From contig CAZLNM010000047.1 in NCBI GenBank assembly GCA_964561025.1, forward strand, positions 1 to 35,558: a DNA stretch of 35,558 nt. The letters are read 5' to 3'. The stretch is from JAAZNF01 sp964561025 (lineage in GTDB: Bacteria; Myxococcota; B64-G9). Both the position numbers and the translations under genes were made by a program. Within the stretch, counting starts at the first letter, position 1. Each line of letters opens with the position of its first letter. Shown in pieces: positions 8,062 to 15,586 of this stretch. Below the pieces are notes generated by a model. It was not told the origin of the DNA and ran no database searches. It saw nothing but the letters and a program-made list of their open reading frames with translations.

Positions 8062-9085
8062 GCCCGAAGTGCTGGCCCGGCTGCGCCAGGCGCTCGGCCA
8101 CCTGGGGCCGGACGTGCTGCTGCTGACGCATCATTACCAGCGGGCGGGAGTGGTGGCCCTGGGCCACCGCGTGGGCGACTCCTACGAGCTGGCCCGCGCG
8201 GCCGCGGAGAATCGCCTGGCGCGGACCATCGTGTTCTGCGGGGTGCGTTTCATGGCCGAGGCCGCCGAGGTGCTGCGCCGGGAAGAGCAGCGGGTGGTCC
8301 ACCCCGAGCCGCTGGCCGGCTGTCCCATGGCGGACATGGCCGACGCATCCTTGGCCGAGATCGCCTGGCGGGCCCTCGCGGCGGCGGGGGCGAAGGACAC
8401 CATCCCGGTCGTGTACATGAACTCCAGCGCTCAGCTCAAGGCCTGGGTGGGAGAGCGCGGCGGTTGCGTGTGCACCTCGAGCAACGCAGAGCGCGCCTTC
8501 GCCTGGGCGCTGGCGCGGGCGCGGCGGCTGCTGTTCTTGCCGGACGAGCACCTGGGGCGCAACACCGCCCGGCACATGGGCATCGCCGAGTCGGAGATCG
8601 CCCTGTGGGATCCGAAGCTTCCAAGTGGAAGCGCAACGCCCGAGGCGCTGGCCCGCGCGCGGGTCGTCCTGTGGAAGGGGTTCTGCCACGTGCACACCGC
8701 CTTCACCGCGGAACAGGTGCGCGCGGCGCGGGAGCGTTTCCCCGGTGCCCGGGTGCTGGTCCATCCCGAGTGTCCCTCCGATGTGGTCCTGGCCGCCGAC
8801 GGGTCCGGCTCGACGTCCTACCTGGTCCGGGCCGCGGCCGAGGCCGCCCCGGGGAGCACGCTGGTCATCGGCACCGAGATCAACCTGGTGTCGCGGCTGG
8901 CCGCGCAATACCCGGACCGGACCATCGTGCCGCTCGCGCGTTCGCTGTGCCCCAACATGTACCGCTTGAGCCCTGAGAAGCTCCTTACGGTGCTGGAAGA
9001 CCTCGACGCCCAGCCCTCGGTCGAGGTGCCGGCAGAGGAGAAAGCCTCGGCACGGCTGGCGTTGCAGCGGATGCTCGAGCTGTAA
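8045..9085 (+). CDS. nadA: Quinolinate synthase
   Basis: NadA condenses iminoaspartate with dihydroxyacetone phosphate to quinolinate in de novo NAD synthesis, using a [4Fe-4S] cluster in the cytoplasm. The 346-residue protein carries the family landmarks: LLTHHYQ, GDSYELA, FCGVRFMAEAAEVL, VYMNSSAQLKA, CVCTSSNA, FLPDEHLGRNTA, GFCHVHTAF, HPECPSDV, GTEINLV and LCPNMYRL. The three expected cluster ligands are probably Cys143 (CTSSNA), Cys243 (HPEC) and Cys302 (LCPNMY). The start overlaps the end of moaB by 17 bp, and this is the last gene of the plus-strand run. No nadB or nadC is nearby. The assignment is secure. Confidence 0.96.
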   Translation: MSSIAEPEVLARLRQALGHLGPDVLLLTHHYQRAGVVALGHRVGDSYELARAAAENRLARTIVFCGVRFMAEAAEVLRREEQRVVHPEPLAGCPMADMADASLAEIAWRALAAAGAKDTIPVVYMNSSAQLKAWVGERGGCVCTSSNAERAFAWALARARRLLFLPDEHLGRNTARHMGIAESEIALWDPKLPSGSATPEALARARVVLWKGFCHVHTAFTAEQVRAARERFPGARVLVHPECPSDVVLAADGSGSTSYLVRAAAEAAPGSTLVIGTEINLVSRLAAQYPDRTIVPLARSLCPNMYRLSPEKLLTVLEDLDAQPSVEVPAEEKASARLALQRMLEL

Positions 9086-9172
9086 GCCATCGGCTTCTCC
9101 ACCCCTTGAACATTTCAGGCGTCTGGTGGTGCGGGGCCGGCAGCGCCAGCGCGGCCGGACGAGCGCCACCCG

Positions 9173-9802
9173 TCAGCCGCAAGAGCCGGATTTTCGCTTT
9201 TGCGCGCTCTGCACCCGCACCTTGCGCTCGAAGGTCCGCCCGCGGATTACGTCGGGCCCCGGATCGGCCTCGGGGTGACGTTCGCCCAGGGCGGCCTCGA
9301 AGCGGTAGCGGCGGCACTCGTCCTGGGGGCAGACGGGCCGGGAGGGGTCGATGCGCTCCGGGTGGCCGAAGGCGGCCAGCCAGCCGTGGATCCCGCCCCG
9401 CAGCATGTAGGAGCGCTCGAAACCGGCGGCGGCGAGCAGCAACCAGGCCTCCCGGGCGCGCCCCTCGCCGTTCGACACCACGATCACCGTGTCGTCGCGG
9501 GCGAGGCCGGCGATCTGTCCCTGCGCCAGCGCCTCGATCGTGACCCGGTGGGCGCCCGGGAGGTGGAACAGGTTGAACTCGTTCTCCTCGCGCACGTCCA
9601 GCAGGCGCAGCCGGGCGGCGGGGTTGTAGAGCAATTCCAGCACCTCCTCGGGAGCGACCCGGATGTCGTCCGAGGCGGCGCGGGGTTCGAGCGCGGCGCG
9701 CCGGGCGGCCAGGCGCGAGCCCGGGTCGGGTCGGTACAGGACGGCCAGGACCGCGGCCAGCAGCACCGCCGATGCGGCGGCCAGGCGTTTGGGCGTCAGC
9801 AT
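9173..9802 (-). CDS. Membrane-anchored rhodanese-like protein with Cys-to-Ser active site
   Basis: Start ATG at 9802 overlaps the stop of the upstream transporter gene by 7 nt (ATGCTGA). The 209-residue product has an N-terminal membrane anchor (AAASAVLLAAVLAVLY) and a rhodanese-homology domain (about 50-150): LRLLDVREENEFNLFHLPGAHRV, then the active-site loop VIVVSNGEGRA, then LRGGIHGWLAAFGHPE. Active rhodaneses carry the sulfane sulfur on a Cys where this loop has Ser, so classical thiosulfate sulfurtransferase activity is unlikely. Extra cysteines follow (VCPQDEC) and the protein ends KSGSCG, which might carry sulfur instead. It is the last gene of the ArsR/multiheme cytochrome/YeeE operon, consistent with a periplasmic sulfur-binding or delivery role. 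Confidence 0.88.
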   Translation of the reverse strand: MLTPKRLAAASAVLLAAVLAVLYRPDPGSRLAARRAALEPRAASDDIRVAPEEVLELLYNPAARLRLLDVREENEFNLFHLPGAHRVTIEALAQGQIAGLARDDTVIVVSNGEGRAREAWLLLAAAGFERSYMLRGGIHGWLAAFGHPERIDPSRPVCPQDECRRYRFEAALGERHPEADPGPDVIRGRTFERKVRVQSAQKRKSGSCG

Positions 9803-10395
9803 GGCTCTTTCTCCCGCTTCCCGAAGTGCGCCTCCAGCCGCTCCGCGGCGAAGAACATCCCGATGGCCATCACCACCACCAGCAGCACCACCACCCCGGC
9901 GGGCAGGCCCAGCGCCTGCGGCAGGGTGACCTCTCCCAGGTTGCCTGCATCGTCGAAGAAGGCCTGGAACAGCGGCAGCGCCTCGCCGAAGATCACCATC
10001 CCCGCGGCCAGGCCCAGCACGAAGAAGGCGCCGTCCAGCTTCAGGGTGGCCATCGAGACCAGCGAGGTGCCCGGGCAGTACCCGCCGATGACGAAACCCA
10101 CGCCGAAGATGAGCCCGCCCACGATGCCGGGCCACAGGTGGGTGGGGTTGACGTACAACGCCCCCGGCCGCAGCAGGCCCAGCACCTCGAGGCCGAACAG
10201 CAGCAGCATGGCGGTCACGATGGCGGTGAACATCACCTTCAGCACGCGCATGTCGCTGAGGTAGAACTGCGAGGCCAGCTTGCGCGAGTTGCCGAAGCCC
10301 GCCTGCTCCAGCGCGAAGCCGAAGAAGAACCCGGTCAGGACGTACAGGGCGTTGGTGCCGGCGTGTCCGAGGCCTTCGAGGTTGAGGGGGAACAT
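9796..10395 (-). CDS. YeeE/YedE family sulfur transporter, half-size protein B
   Basis: This 199-residue integral membrane protein belongs to the YeeE/YedE (DUF395) family, which imports thiosulfate or related sulfur species. Start ATG 10395 has TGAGGAGGCG directly upstream, 10 bp after the previous gene's stop. About five to six hydrophobic segments are visible: NALYVLTGFFFGFALEQAGF, VMFTAIVTAMLLLFGLEVLG, WPGIVGGLIFGVGFVIGGY, GAFFVLGLAAGMVIFGE and VVVLLVVVMAIGMFFAAE. GGYCPGTS holds Cys107, matching the conserved Cys that lines the sulfur path in the family. Full-length transporters have two such halves. Here the halves are separate adjacent genes and probably pair in the membrane. Its 3' end overlaps the rhodanese-like gene. 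Confidence 0.92.
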   Translation of the reverse strand: MFPLNLEGLGHAGTNALYVLTGFFFGFALEQAGFGNSRKLASQFYLSDMRVLKVMFTAIVTAMLLLFGLEVLGLLRPGALYVNPTHLWPGIVGGLIFGVGFVIGGYCPGTSLVSMATLKLDGAFFVLGLAAGMVIFGEALPLFQAFFDDAGNLGEVTLPQALGLPAGVVVLLVVVMAIGMFFAAERLEAHFGKREKEPC

Positions 10396-10405
10396 GGCCG
10401 CCTCC

Positions 10406-10924
10406 TCAGGTCCACAGCCGGCGCACGAAGTACGCCAGCGCGTAGGCACCTCCGAACACCGCGAACATGAAGGCCCACGAACCGGCGGACAGCACCGCCC
10501 CGCCCGAGAGCGCCTGGCTGGAGGTGCAGCCGCGGGCCAGCCGCACCCCGAAGCCGGCGATGGCGCCGCCCAGGAAGGCGAATCCCCAGCGCGCCCGGGC
10601 GCTCAGGCGCGGGCCGTGGAAGGTCTCGATCCTCACCCGGCCCGAGAGCCAGCCGGACACCAGGCCGCCCAGAATCACCCCCAGGATCTCGAACACCGCC
10701 CAGTTGTCGAGCGGGCTCTCCGGCGAGACCACCAGGTTCACCAGGTAGGCGCTCTTCTCGGCGCGGCCGGGGAAGAGGGCGCTCTCGGCCGCGCCGGTGA
10801 GCGAGGCCACGCCGCCCGAGGCGCCCAGGCCGTGCCCGAAGACGAGGAACGACCCCGTCAGCACGATGCCCAGCAGGACGCCGGCCAGGTATGGGTTCAT
10901 GTAGTCGGCGCTCTTGCGGCTCAT
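10406..10924 (-). CDS. YeeE/YedE family sulfur transporter, half-size protein A
   Basis: The 172-residue membrane protein is the partner of the next gene. Start ATG at 10924 has GGGAGGA upstream and overlaps the cytochrome b stop by 4 nt (ATGA). Hydrophobic segments include YLAGVLLGIVLTGSFLVFG, AVFEILGVILGGLVSGWLSG, WGFAFLGGAIAGFGVRLA and WAFMFAVFGGAYALAYFV. The family signature GCTSSQALSGGA contains Cys133, the residue thought to contact the transported sulfur compound. Together the two halves would supply both conserved Cys motifs (GCTSS here, GYCPGTS in protein B). A role in moving thiosulfate or persulfide sulfur between periplasm and cytoplasm is inferred from family and operon context. 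The substrate cannot be read from sequence. Confidence 0.92.
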   Translation of the reverse strand: MSRKSADYMNPYLAGVLLGIVLTGSFLVFGHGLGASGGVASLTGAAESALFPGRAEKSAYLVNLVVSPESPLDNWAVFEILGVILGGLVSGWLSGRVRIETFHGPRLSARARWGFAFLGGAIAGFGVRLARGCTSSQALSGGAVLSAGSWAFMFAVFGGAYALAYFVRRLWT

Positions 10925-11565
10925 GGCTTTTCCTCCCGCGAGCACTCGCGCTCGCCGTAGCCGGTGAGCATGGCTTTGAGGTTCGAGAGCAAGGTGCGGC
11001 CGGTGGTGGTCATGTAGATGTGGAGCACCAGGAAGGTGACAAACAGCCAGGCCCCGAAGCGATGCAGGGTGGCCAGCAGCGGCAAGCCACCGAAGGCGTC
11101 GGCCCACTCCGGCCGGTGTCCAGCGATGAATCGCAGGGCGCCGGTGACCACCATGAGGGGCAGCAGCAGGTTGAGGATCGCGAAGTAGGTGACCTTCTGC
11201 AGCGGCAGCAGGCGCTTTTCCGGGGTGCGGTCGAACGGGTGCGGCTCGCCGCGGAAGATGCCGAACATGTAGTAGCGCGCGTGGCGCACGCCCTGGCTGA
11301 ACAGGTCGGAGGCGGTCGGGACGTAGCGCCGGATGAGGCCGCTGGCCAGGTTGTAGAACAGCGCCAGCCCGGCGTTGGCGATCAGTATTGCGGCGAAGGC
11401 GTTGTGGACGTGCACCGCGGCGCGAAAACCTTCGCCACCCTCGGCCGGGGGAAAGGAGAGGTAGAAGCCGGTGGCGGCCAGCACCGTCACCGCCACGGCC
11501 TGCACCCAGTGCCACAGCCGCTCGTAGGGTGTGTAGAAGCGGACCTTCTGCGCGGGCTGGTTCAT
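10921..11565 (-). CDS. Di-heme membrane cytochrome b (cytochrome b561/PhsC-type)
   Basis: The 214-residue protein has four transmembrane helices and candidate axial heme ligands in the usual pattern: His19 (ERLWHWVQ) in helix 1, His52/His54 (VHVHNAF) in helix 2, and His168 and His182 (LHRFGAWLFVTFLVLHIY) in the last helix. This resembles the cytochrome b subunits of formate dehydrogenase, Ni-Fe hydrogenase and thiosulfate reductase, which pass electrons between quinol and periplasmic partners. Start ATG 11565 has a GGGAGGTG ribosome site and overlaps the heptaheme gene stop by 4 nt. The 3' end overlaps the first YeeE gene by 4 nt. Placed beside two multiheme cytochromes, it most likely couples the quinone pool to them. 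Direction of electron flow is not determined. Confidence 0.9.
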   Translation of the reverse strand: MNQPAQKVRFYTPYERLWHWVQAVAVTVLAATGFYLSFPPAEGGEGFRAAVHVHNAFAAILIANAGLALFYNLASGLIRRYVPTASDLFSQGVRHARYYMFGIFRGEPHPFDRTPEKRLLPLQKVTYFAILNLLLPLMVVTGALRFIAGHRPEWADAFGGLPLLATLHRFGAWLFVTFLVLHIYMTTTGRTLLSNLKAMLTGYGERECSREEKP

Positions 11566-13676
11566 GCCGCACCTCCCGAACGCTTGCGGCGCAGGGCGAC
11601 AAAAGCCCGCAATCCGCCGTGGAGGATGACGCCGCCCAGCGTTCCCGCCAGCGCCAGCATCCCCAGCCAGTCCATCCAGTGGAGCCGCTGCGCGCCCATG
11701 ACGTAGAACCCGGCGGGGCAGCGTTGTGGGCGCAGCACCAGGCCCCCGGCCGGGGCGACCTCGATCGGCCCGGGCAGCATGAGGCCGGCATCCGCCACCG
11801 GTTGCGGTATCGCTCCGGCGGGCATGGCCTCGGCCAGCGGAAGGGGTTGGCACATGCGGCCGGCCGGGCCATGGCAGGCGGCGCAGTCGCGCTGGGCGGA
11901 GTCCGGGTGCCCGACCCCGTGGGCGACGGTGAACGGCTGGATCTCGCCGGCGATGCGGGGCGTCCGGTAGCCGAGGGCCTGGAGTCGGCGCGCCACGGCC
12001 TCGACCCGCTCGGGGGTGTCGAGCACCAGCTCGTCGTGGGAGAGCGACCCATCCCGATCCCGGTCGAGCGCCGCCAGTATGTCCCCGTGGTAGCGATCTT
12101 TATCGAAGAGGGCGCGCTCGAGGTCGCGCAGGCGCACCGGACGGGGCGGTTCGCCCGCAACCCAGTACCAGGCGGTGTGCAGGAGCTGCGGCTCGAGACG
12201 CACGCTCTCATCGGCCGCGCGGCGGGGGAGCAGCGCCGGAGCCTGTCCGGTGAGAAGGCTCAGCGGGTCGTCCACCGCCCCCTGCACGCCGGCGTGCTCG
12301 AACCTGGGCTTCCGATCCGGCTGAAGCATGGTCCAGTCGGTCACGCGGCGGGTGGGCGGGAAGATTCGCGGCACGTGGCAGGCGGTGCACTCGAGCGCCG
12401 CGAAGTGCGTTTTTGGGAAGGGGAGAAACTCATGCGTCTCTGCTGCCCGGTGGCAGTCGCGGCAGTCGCGCATGGTCCCGGCGAAGCGGCGCCCCACCGT
12501 GCCCTGGGCGGTGTCGCCCTTGACCAGGTTGTGGTCCGGCCGGAAGAGGTACTCCGACTCCCGGGCGCGCCGGGCGTCGAAGGCCAGGTGGCGCACGCCG
12601 GGGCCGGCCAGGCCGCCGCGGTCATAGGCCGGGTTGTTCGGGGCGTAGTGACACTGGCTGCAGGAGAGCAGGCGCTCGGCGTGGACATCCCAGGGAGAGC
12701 TGAGCGACTCCTTGCCGGACAGGTTCATGCCGCTCTGGCTCATGCGGCCGGGCGAGAACACGCTCCCGCTCGCCTCCTCCTGCCAGTTGTCCCGGCCGCC
12801 CTGAAAGACCACCGGATCGGTGCAGCGGCAGGCGCGGCCGTGGCACTGGCGGCAGTTGTCGCTGCGGGCGTGGCCCAACCCCAGGAGGCGGGCGGAAACC
12901 GCGCCGTCCGGACCGATGCGCTCTTTGTTCCAGAAGAAGCCGAGATCCCCGAAAGCGACCAGTCCGGGTCCGGCCAGAGTGGCGGTGGAGGCCCAGGCGA
13001 ACTGGCCCCGCTGGATGGCCCGGATGCGCTGCGCGTTGTCCGGGCGGCGCATGTGGCACAGCAGGCAGTTGAGCTCCACCGTGCCGGACTTCTGCCAGTC
13101 CCAGGTGCTTCGTTCTCCGGTCTTGTCGTCCAGGGAGGGCCCGTCGGGATCGGCGGCGCCGGCGGGTGGGCTGCCCAGGATCCCGCCGTGGAAACGGCTC
13201 CGCTCGGCCGGCCCACCCCCCACGTGGCGCGCGGCGAACAGGCGGATCCAATCCGCGCTCCCGAGGTCGAGAGGTTCCTCGGCGGGCGGAGTGAGCGTCC
13301 GGCCCAGGAAGGGGTCGAAGCGCCCGAACATCCCCGGCCCGGTGTCCCACGGCCGCCCGCTCGGCGCGCGCCCGGCGTCGCTCTGCTCGTCCAGCCCGGC
13401 CTGGGCGTGATAGTTGTTCTTCTCGATGAACTCGACGTCGTGACAGGCCCCACAGCTCTTTCGTAGCGAGAGCGGTGTCCCGTTCGCAGGCGCGATCCGG
13501 CCCTGCGCGTCGAGCAGCACCACATCGGGGTGCATCGAAGGCGGTGGCGGGGGAGGGGCGGGGCTCAAGTTGCGGATGGTGACCGCCGGCGGCTCGGACG
13601 CCTGCGCCGGAGCGGTGTCCGCCGCCGGAGGGTTCGCCAGGATGAGCCCAAGCAAGGTAAGAACGGCGCCGCTCAC
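11562..13676 (-). CDS. Heptaheme c-type cytochrome with EF-hand-like loop and C-terminal membrane anchor
   Basis: I place the start at GTG 13676, which overlaps the upstream stop by 4 nt (GTGA) and has AAGGGGGG upstream. It opens an export signal (GAVLTLLGLILANPPAADTA). The longer frame upstream only shadows the octaheme gene. The 704-residue protein contains seven CxxCH heme sites: CGACH (75-79), CLLCH, CRQCH, CSQCH, CRDCH, CTACH and CAACH (about 595). An EF-hand-like loop, DRDRDGSLSHDEL (about 535-550), lies between hemes 6 and 7, and a hydrophobic segment (about 672-690) followed by RRKR anchors the C-terminus with the hemes outside. The family is not one I can name. The protein probably relays electrons between the neighbouring cytochrome b and the octaheme reductase. 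Confidence 0.9.
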   Translation of the reverse strand: MSGAVLTLLGLILANPPAADTAPAQASEPPAVTIRNLSPAPPPPPPSMHPDVVLLDAQGRIAPANGTPLSLRKSCGACHDVEFIEKNNYHAQAGLDEQSDAGRAPSGRPWDTGPGMFGRFDPFLGRTLTPPAEEPLDLGSADWIRLFAARHVGGGPAERSRFHGGILGSPPAGAADPDGPSLDDKTGERSTWDWQKSGTVELNCLLCHMRRPDNAQRIRAIQRGQFAWASTATLAGPGLVAFGDLGFFWNKERIGPDGAVSARLLGLGHARSDNCRQCHGRACRCTDPVVFQGGRDNWQEEASGSVFSPGRMSQSGMNLSGKESLSSPWDVHAERLLSCSQCHYAPNNPAYDRGGLAGPGVRHLAFDARRARESEYLFRPDHNLVKGDTAQGTVGRRFAGTMRDCRDCHRAAETHEFLPFPKTHFAALECTACHVPRIFPPTRRVTDWTMLQPDRKPRFEHAGVQGAVDDPLSLLTGQAPALLPRRAADESVRLEPQLLHTAWYWVAGEPPRPVRLRDLERALFDKDRYHGDILAALDRDRDGSLSHDELVLDTPERVEAVARRLQALGYRTPRIAGEIQPFTVAHGVGHPDSAQRDCAACHGPAGRMCQPLPLAEAMPAGAIPQPVADAGLMLPGPIEVAPAGGLVLRPQRCPAGFYVMGAQRLHWMDWLGMLALAGTLGGVILHGGLRAFVALRRKRSGGAA

Positions 13677-15127
13677 GGCAGCACCCCCTTGTCTCCGGCC
13701 GCGGGCCGCAGCATGCGCCGGGTCTTGCGCCCGCCCATGTCCGCGGGATCGCCGGGGTAACCCAGGGCGGCGAAGTTCATGCGGCTTTCTTCCCCGTGAC
13801 AATCGGTGCACTGCAGTGCTCGATCCTTGGGGGCGATCATGTGGGAGAGGTTCCACACCATCTCGGTCTCGGCGAAGCCAAACTCGCCGGAGTACGGGAT
13901 ACCCGAGGCCGCCGAGCCCAGCCGGAACGAGCGGTCCCAGTCGAAGGTGACCCAGAACCCGTCGGGCGGAACGGTCTTTGGCACCAGCAGGGTGCGGTAC
14001 CGCAGATCGGCCGGCTGCTTGCCGCGGTGGACCTTGAAGGGCCAGATGCGCGCGTCGGGATCGGCGATGTCGCCCTGTGGCGGGTTGAGCGGCGTCACCC
14101 CGTCGAGCGCCACCGGGTCGCCCTTGAGGTAGCGGCCCACCCGGCCGTTGAACCAGCGGTACTCCGGGATCAGGCCCCGCTGGTACACGAACGAGCCCTT
14201 GATCTTGAGGTAGTGGTGCGGATCGGCGCCGGGCACGTCGCGGCCGGCGGTGGACCAGTCCCAGGCCATCTTGGTGGGGGTGACGCGCGCCACCTCGGGC
14301 AGGTGGCAGGTCTGGCAGGCGATCGCGTCCACGTGGGCGTTGAGACGCTCCGAGCGGTGGGGCTTTGGAGCGTGGCAGTCGGTGCAGGCGACGTTGTTGC
14401 GCTGGGTGGTGCTCACCGAGATCATGCGTCCGCGGATGGCGTGGCGCTCGGCGCGGTGGCACTCGGTGCAGGCGAAGTCCCGCCGGCCCATGTGTACGTC
14501 GAGCCGTTCCACCGGCCGGGCCAGCGTCCCGTCCAGATCGCCGTGCTTGACCGCGTCGCCGCCGCCGCCGGCGAAGTGACAGACGCCGCAGTTGTCGCGT
14601 CCGGGCCGGCCCACGCTGCGCGCCGCCGCCAGAAGGTCGGCGCCCTGGGCCGGAAGCCCATAGTCGCCCTTGGCGTAGCTACCGGAGCGGTCGTGGCACA
14701 CCAGGCAGTCCACCAGCTCTTCCTTCTCGAAGTCGAAGGAAGCGTCCTTCCAGCCGTAGCCGGCGTGGCACATGGTGCACTTCTTCCAGTTGCTTTCGGT
14801 GCTGATGCAGAAGTTGTTGATCAGGTTGCGCTTGCCGATGCGCATCGGCTCCTTGTGCCCCGGGACGAGTTCGGGCTCGCCGAGCCACTGCCAGTGCGAG
14901 GTGCGCATGAAGTCGCGCGCCGCCTGGGGATGGCAGCGCAGGCAGGCCCGCGTCACCGAGGGGCCGTCGGCAAAGGTCAGGCCGGCGAACAGGCCGCGGT
15001 GGTCGGTGGGCGTGAGGCGCGGCCGGACGTGGCGGCCCGGATCGTCGGGCGACCGTTCGCCGCCAGCGCAACCGGCGGTACCGGCGAGGAACACGAGAAC
15101 CGTAAGGAGAGGGCGCGGCGCGTTCAT
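13673..15127 (-). CDS. Octaheme c-type cytochrome, tetrathionate reductase (OTR) family
   Basis: The 484-residue protein has an N-terminal export signal with a lipobox-like TAGC (Cys20) and exactly eight CxxCH motifs: residues 62-66, 117-121, 141-145, 180-184, 220-224, 248-252, 271-275 and 440-444. The long heme-free stretch between the seventh and eighth, NNFCISTESNWKKCTMCHAGYGW, and CLVCHDRSGSYAKG match my memory of the Shewanella octaheme tetrathionate reductase family. In that family one heme has Lys as ligand; Lys153 here is a candidate. Known members reduce tetrathionate, nitrite or hydroxylamine in vitro, so the substrate remains open. Start ATG 15127 overlaps the ArsR stop by 4 nt and the 3' end overlaps the heptaheme gene by 4 nt. 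The sulfur-transport and rhodanese genes downstream favour a sulfur oxyanion. Confidence 0.92.
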   Translation of the reverse strand: MNAPRPLLTVLVFLAGTAGCAGGERSPDDPGRHVRPRLTPTDHRGLFAGLTFADGPSVTRACLRCHPQAARDFMRTSHWQWLGEPELVPGHKEPMRIGKRNLINNFCISTESNWKKCTMCHAGYGWKDASFDFEKEELVDCLVCHDRSGSYAKGDYGLPAQGADLLAAARSVGRPGRDNCGVCHFAGGGGDAVKHGDLDGTLARPVERLDVHMGRRDFACTECHRAERHAIRGRMISVSTTQRNNVACTDCHAPKPHRSERLNAHVDAIACQTCHLPEVARVTPTKMAWDWSTAGRDVPGADPHHYLKIKGSFVYQRGLIPEYRWFNGRVGRYLKGDPVALDGVTPLNPPQGDIADPDARIWPFKVHRGKQPADLRYRTLLVPKTVPPDGFWVTFDWDRSFRLGSAASGIPYSGEFGFAETEMVWNLSHMIAPKDRALQCTDCHGEESRMNFAALGYPGDPADMGGRKTRRMLRPAAGDKGVLP

Positions 15128-15480
15128 GAACGGTCTTCTCCGGCTCGTTCCTGGATGCAGCCGTGCAGGCAGTTGAGCATGTGGCGCACCCGGCGCTCCA
15201 GGATGCGGTAGGGGCCCCGCTCACCGGCGCGGGCCGGTCCGACGAGATTCCGGGCGCGCAGGATGGCGAGCTGCTGGGAGACCGTGGCCTGGGCGATCCC
15301 CAGCTCCTCGGCCAGCGCGCCCACCGTGGCCGGAGAGGCGGCCAAGCGGGCGGCGATGCGCAGGCGCAGCGGGTGGGCCAGGGCCTTGATGATCTCGGCG
15401 CCTTTCTGACAGAAGGCATCCTGCGAAAACAGCGGAAATGGCGGCGCGGCGGCACGGCGGGATTTCACGCGGGGACTCAT
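15124..15480 (-). CDS. ArsR-family winged-helix regulator, probable operon autoregulator
   Basis: The 118-residue protein has the ArsR/SmtB fold: IIKALAHPLRLRIAARLA, then the recognition helix region VGALAEELGIAQATVSQQLAILRARNLV, then the wing GPARAGERGPYRIL. It has three cysteines: Cys24 before the first conserved helix, and Cys103 and Cys107 in the last helix (MLNCLHGCIQ). Thiol-sensing BigR/SqrR-type relatives use one Cys in a middle helix and one in the last helix; the middle one is absent here, so a disulfide or persulfide switch would have to use Cys24 or the Cys103/Cys107 pair. It is the first gene of the multiheme/sulfur operon, sharing a 4-nt overlap with the octaheme gene. An AT-rich putative operator lies directly upstream. 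The ligand is not known. Confidence 0.92.
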   Translation of the reverse strand: MSPRVKSRRAAAPPFPLFSQDAFCQKGAEIIKALAHPLRLRIAARLAASPATVGALAEELGIAQATVSQQLAILRARNLVGPARAGERGPYRILERRVRHMLNCLHGCIQERAGEDRS

Positions 15481-15496
15481 GGGGCACCCCTTGGAA

Positions 15497-15537
15497 TAGC
15501 GAATATATGAATATCAATATATAAATATGAAAGTCAA
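15497..15537 (-). promoter_or_regulatory. Probable promoter and operator of the ArsR/multiheme operon
   Basis: A very AT-rich 35-bp patch stands out in a 70% GC region. On the minus strand TTGACT (15532-15537) is a five-of-six -35 hexamer followed by repeated TATATT/GATATT elements suitable for a -10. The patch holds a direct repeat GAATAT (15501-15506, 15509-15514) and an imperfect inverted repeat (about 15504-15527). ArsR-family repressors commonly bind such AT-rich imperfect dyads over their own promoter, so autoregulation is likely. Confidence 0.6.
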
Positions 15538-15586
15538 GCCCCCATCCCGCGACGTCCGGAGGTGCGCGAAAAAAGGCAGCGGCCGC

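Noticed and set aside
9086..9172. Terminator between the convergent nadA and rhodanese-like genes
   Set aside because: A GGCCG/CGGCC stem is visible near 9135-9160 but there is no U-tract on either strand and the pairing is common in this GC content.
11388..13466. Long plus-strand frame opposite the heptaheme gene
   Set aside because: Antisense shadow; the minus strand has seven CxxCH sites and overlaps its neighbours properly.
13676..14462. N-terminal extension of the heptaheme gene
   Set aside because: It overlaps the octaheme gene in another frame and has no signal; the GTG at 13676 gives the signal peptide and a 4-nt overlap.
13673..15127. Identity with the TtrABC molybdenum tetrathionate reductase
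   Set aside because: No molybdopterin-binding subunit; the eight CxxCH motifs place it in the unrelated octaheme family.
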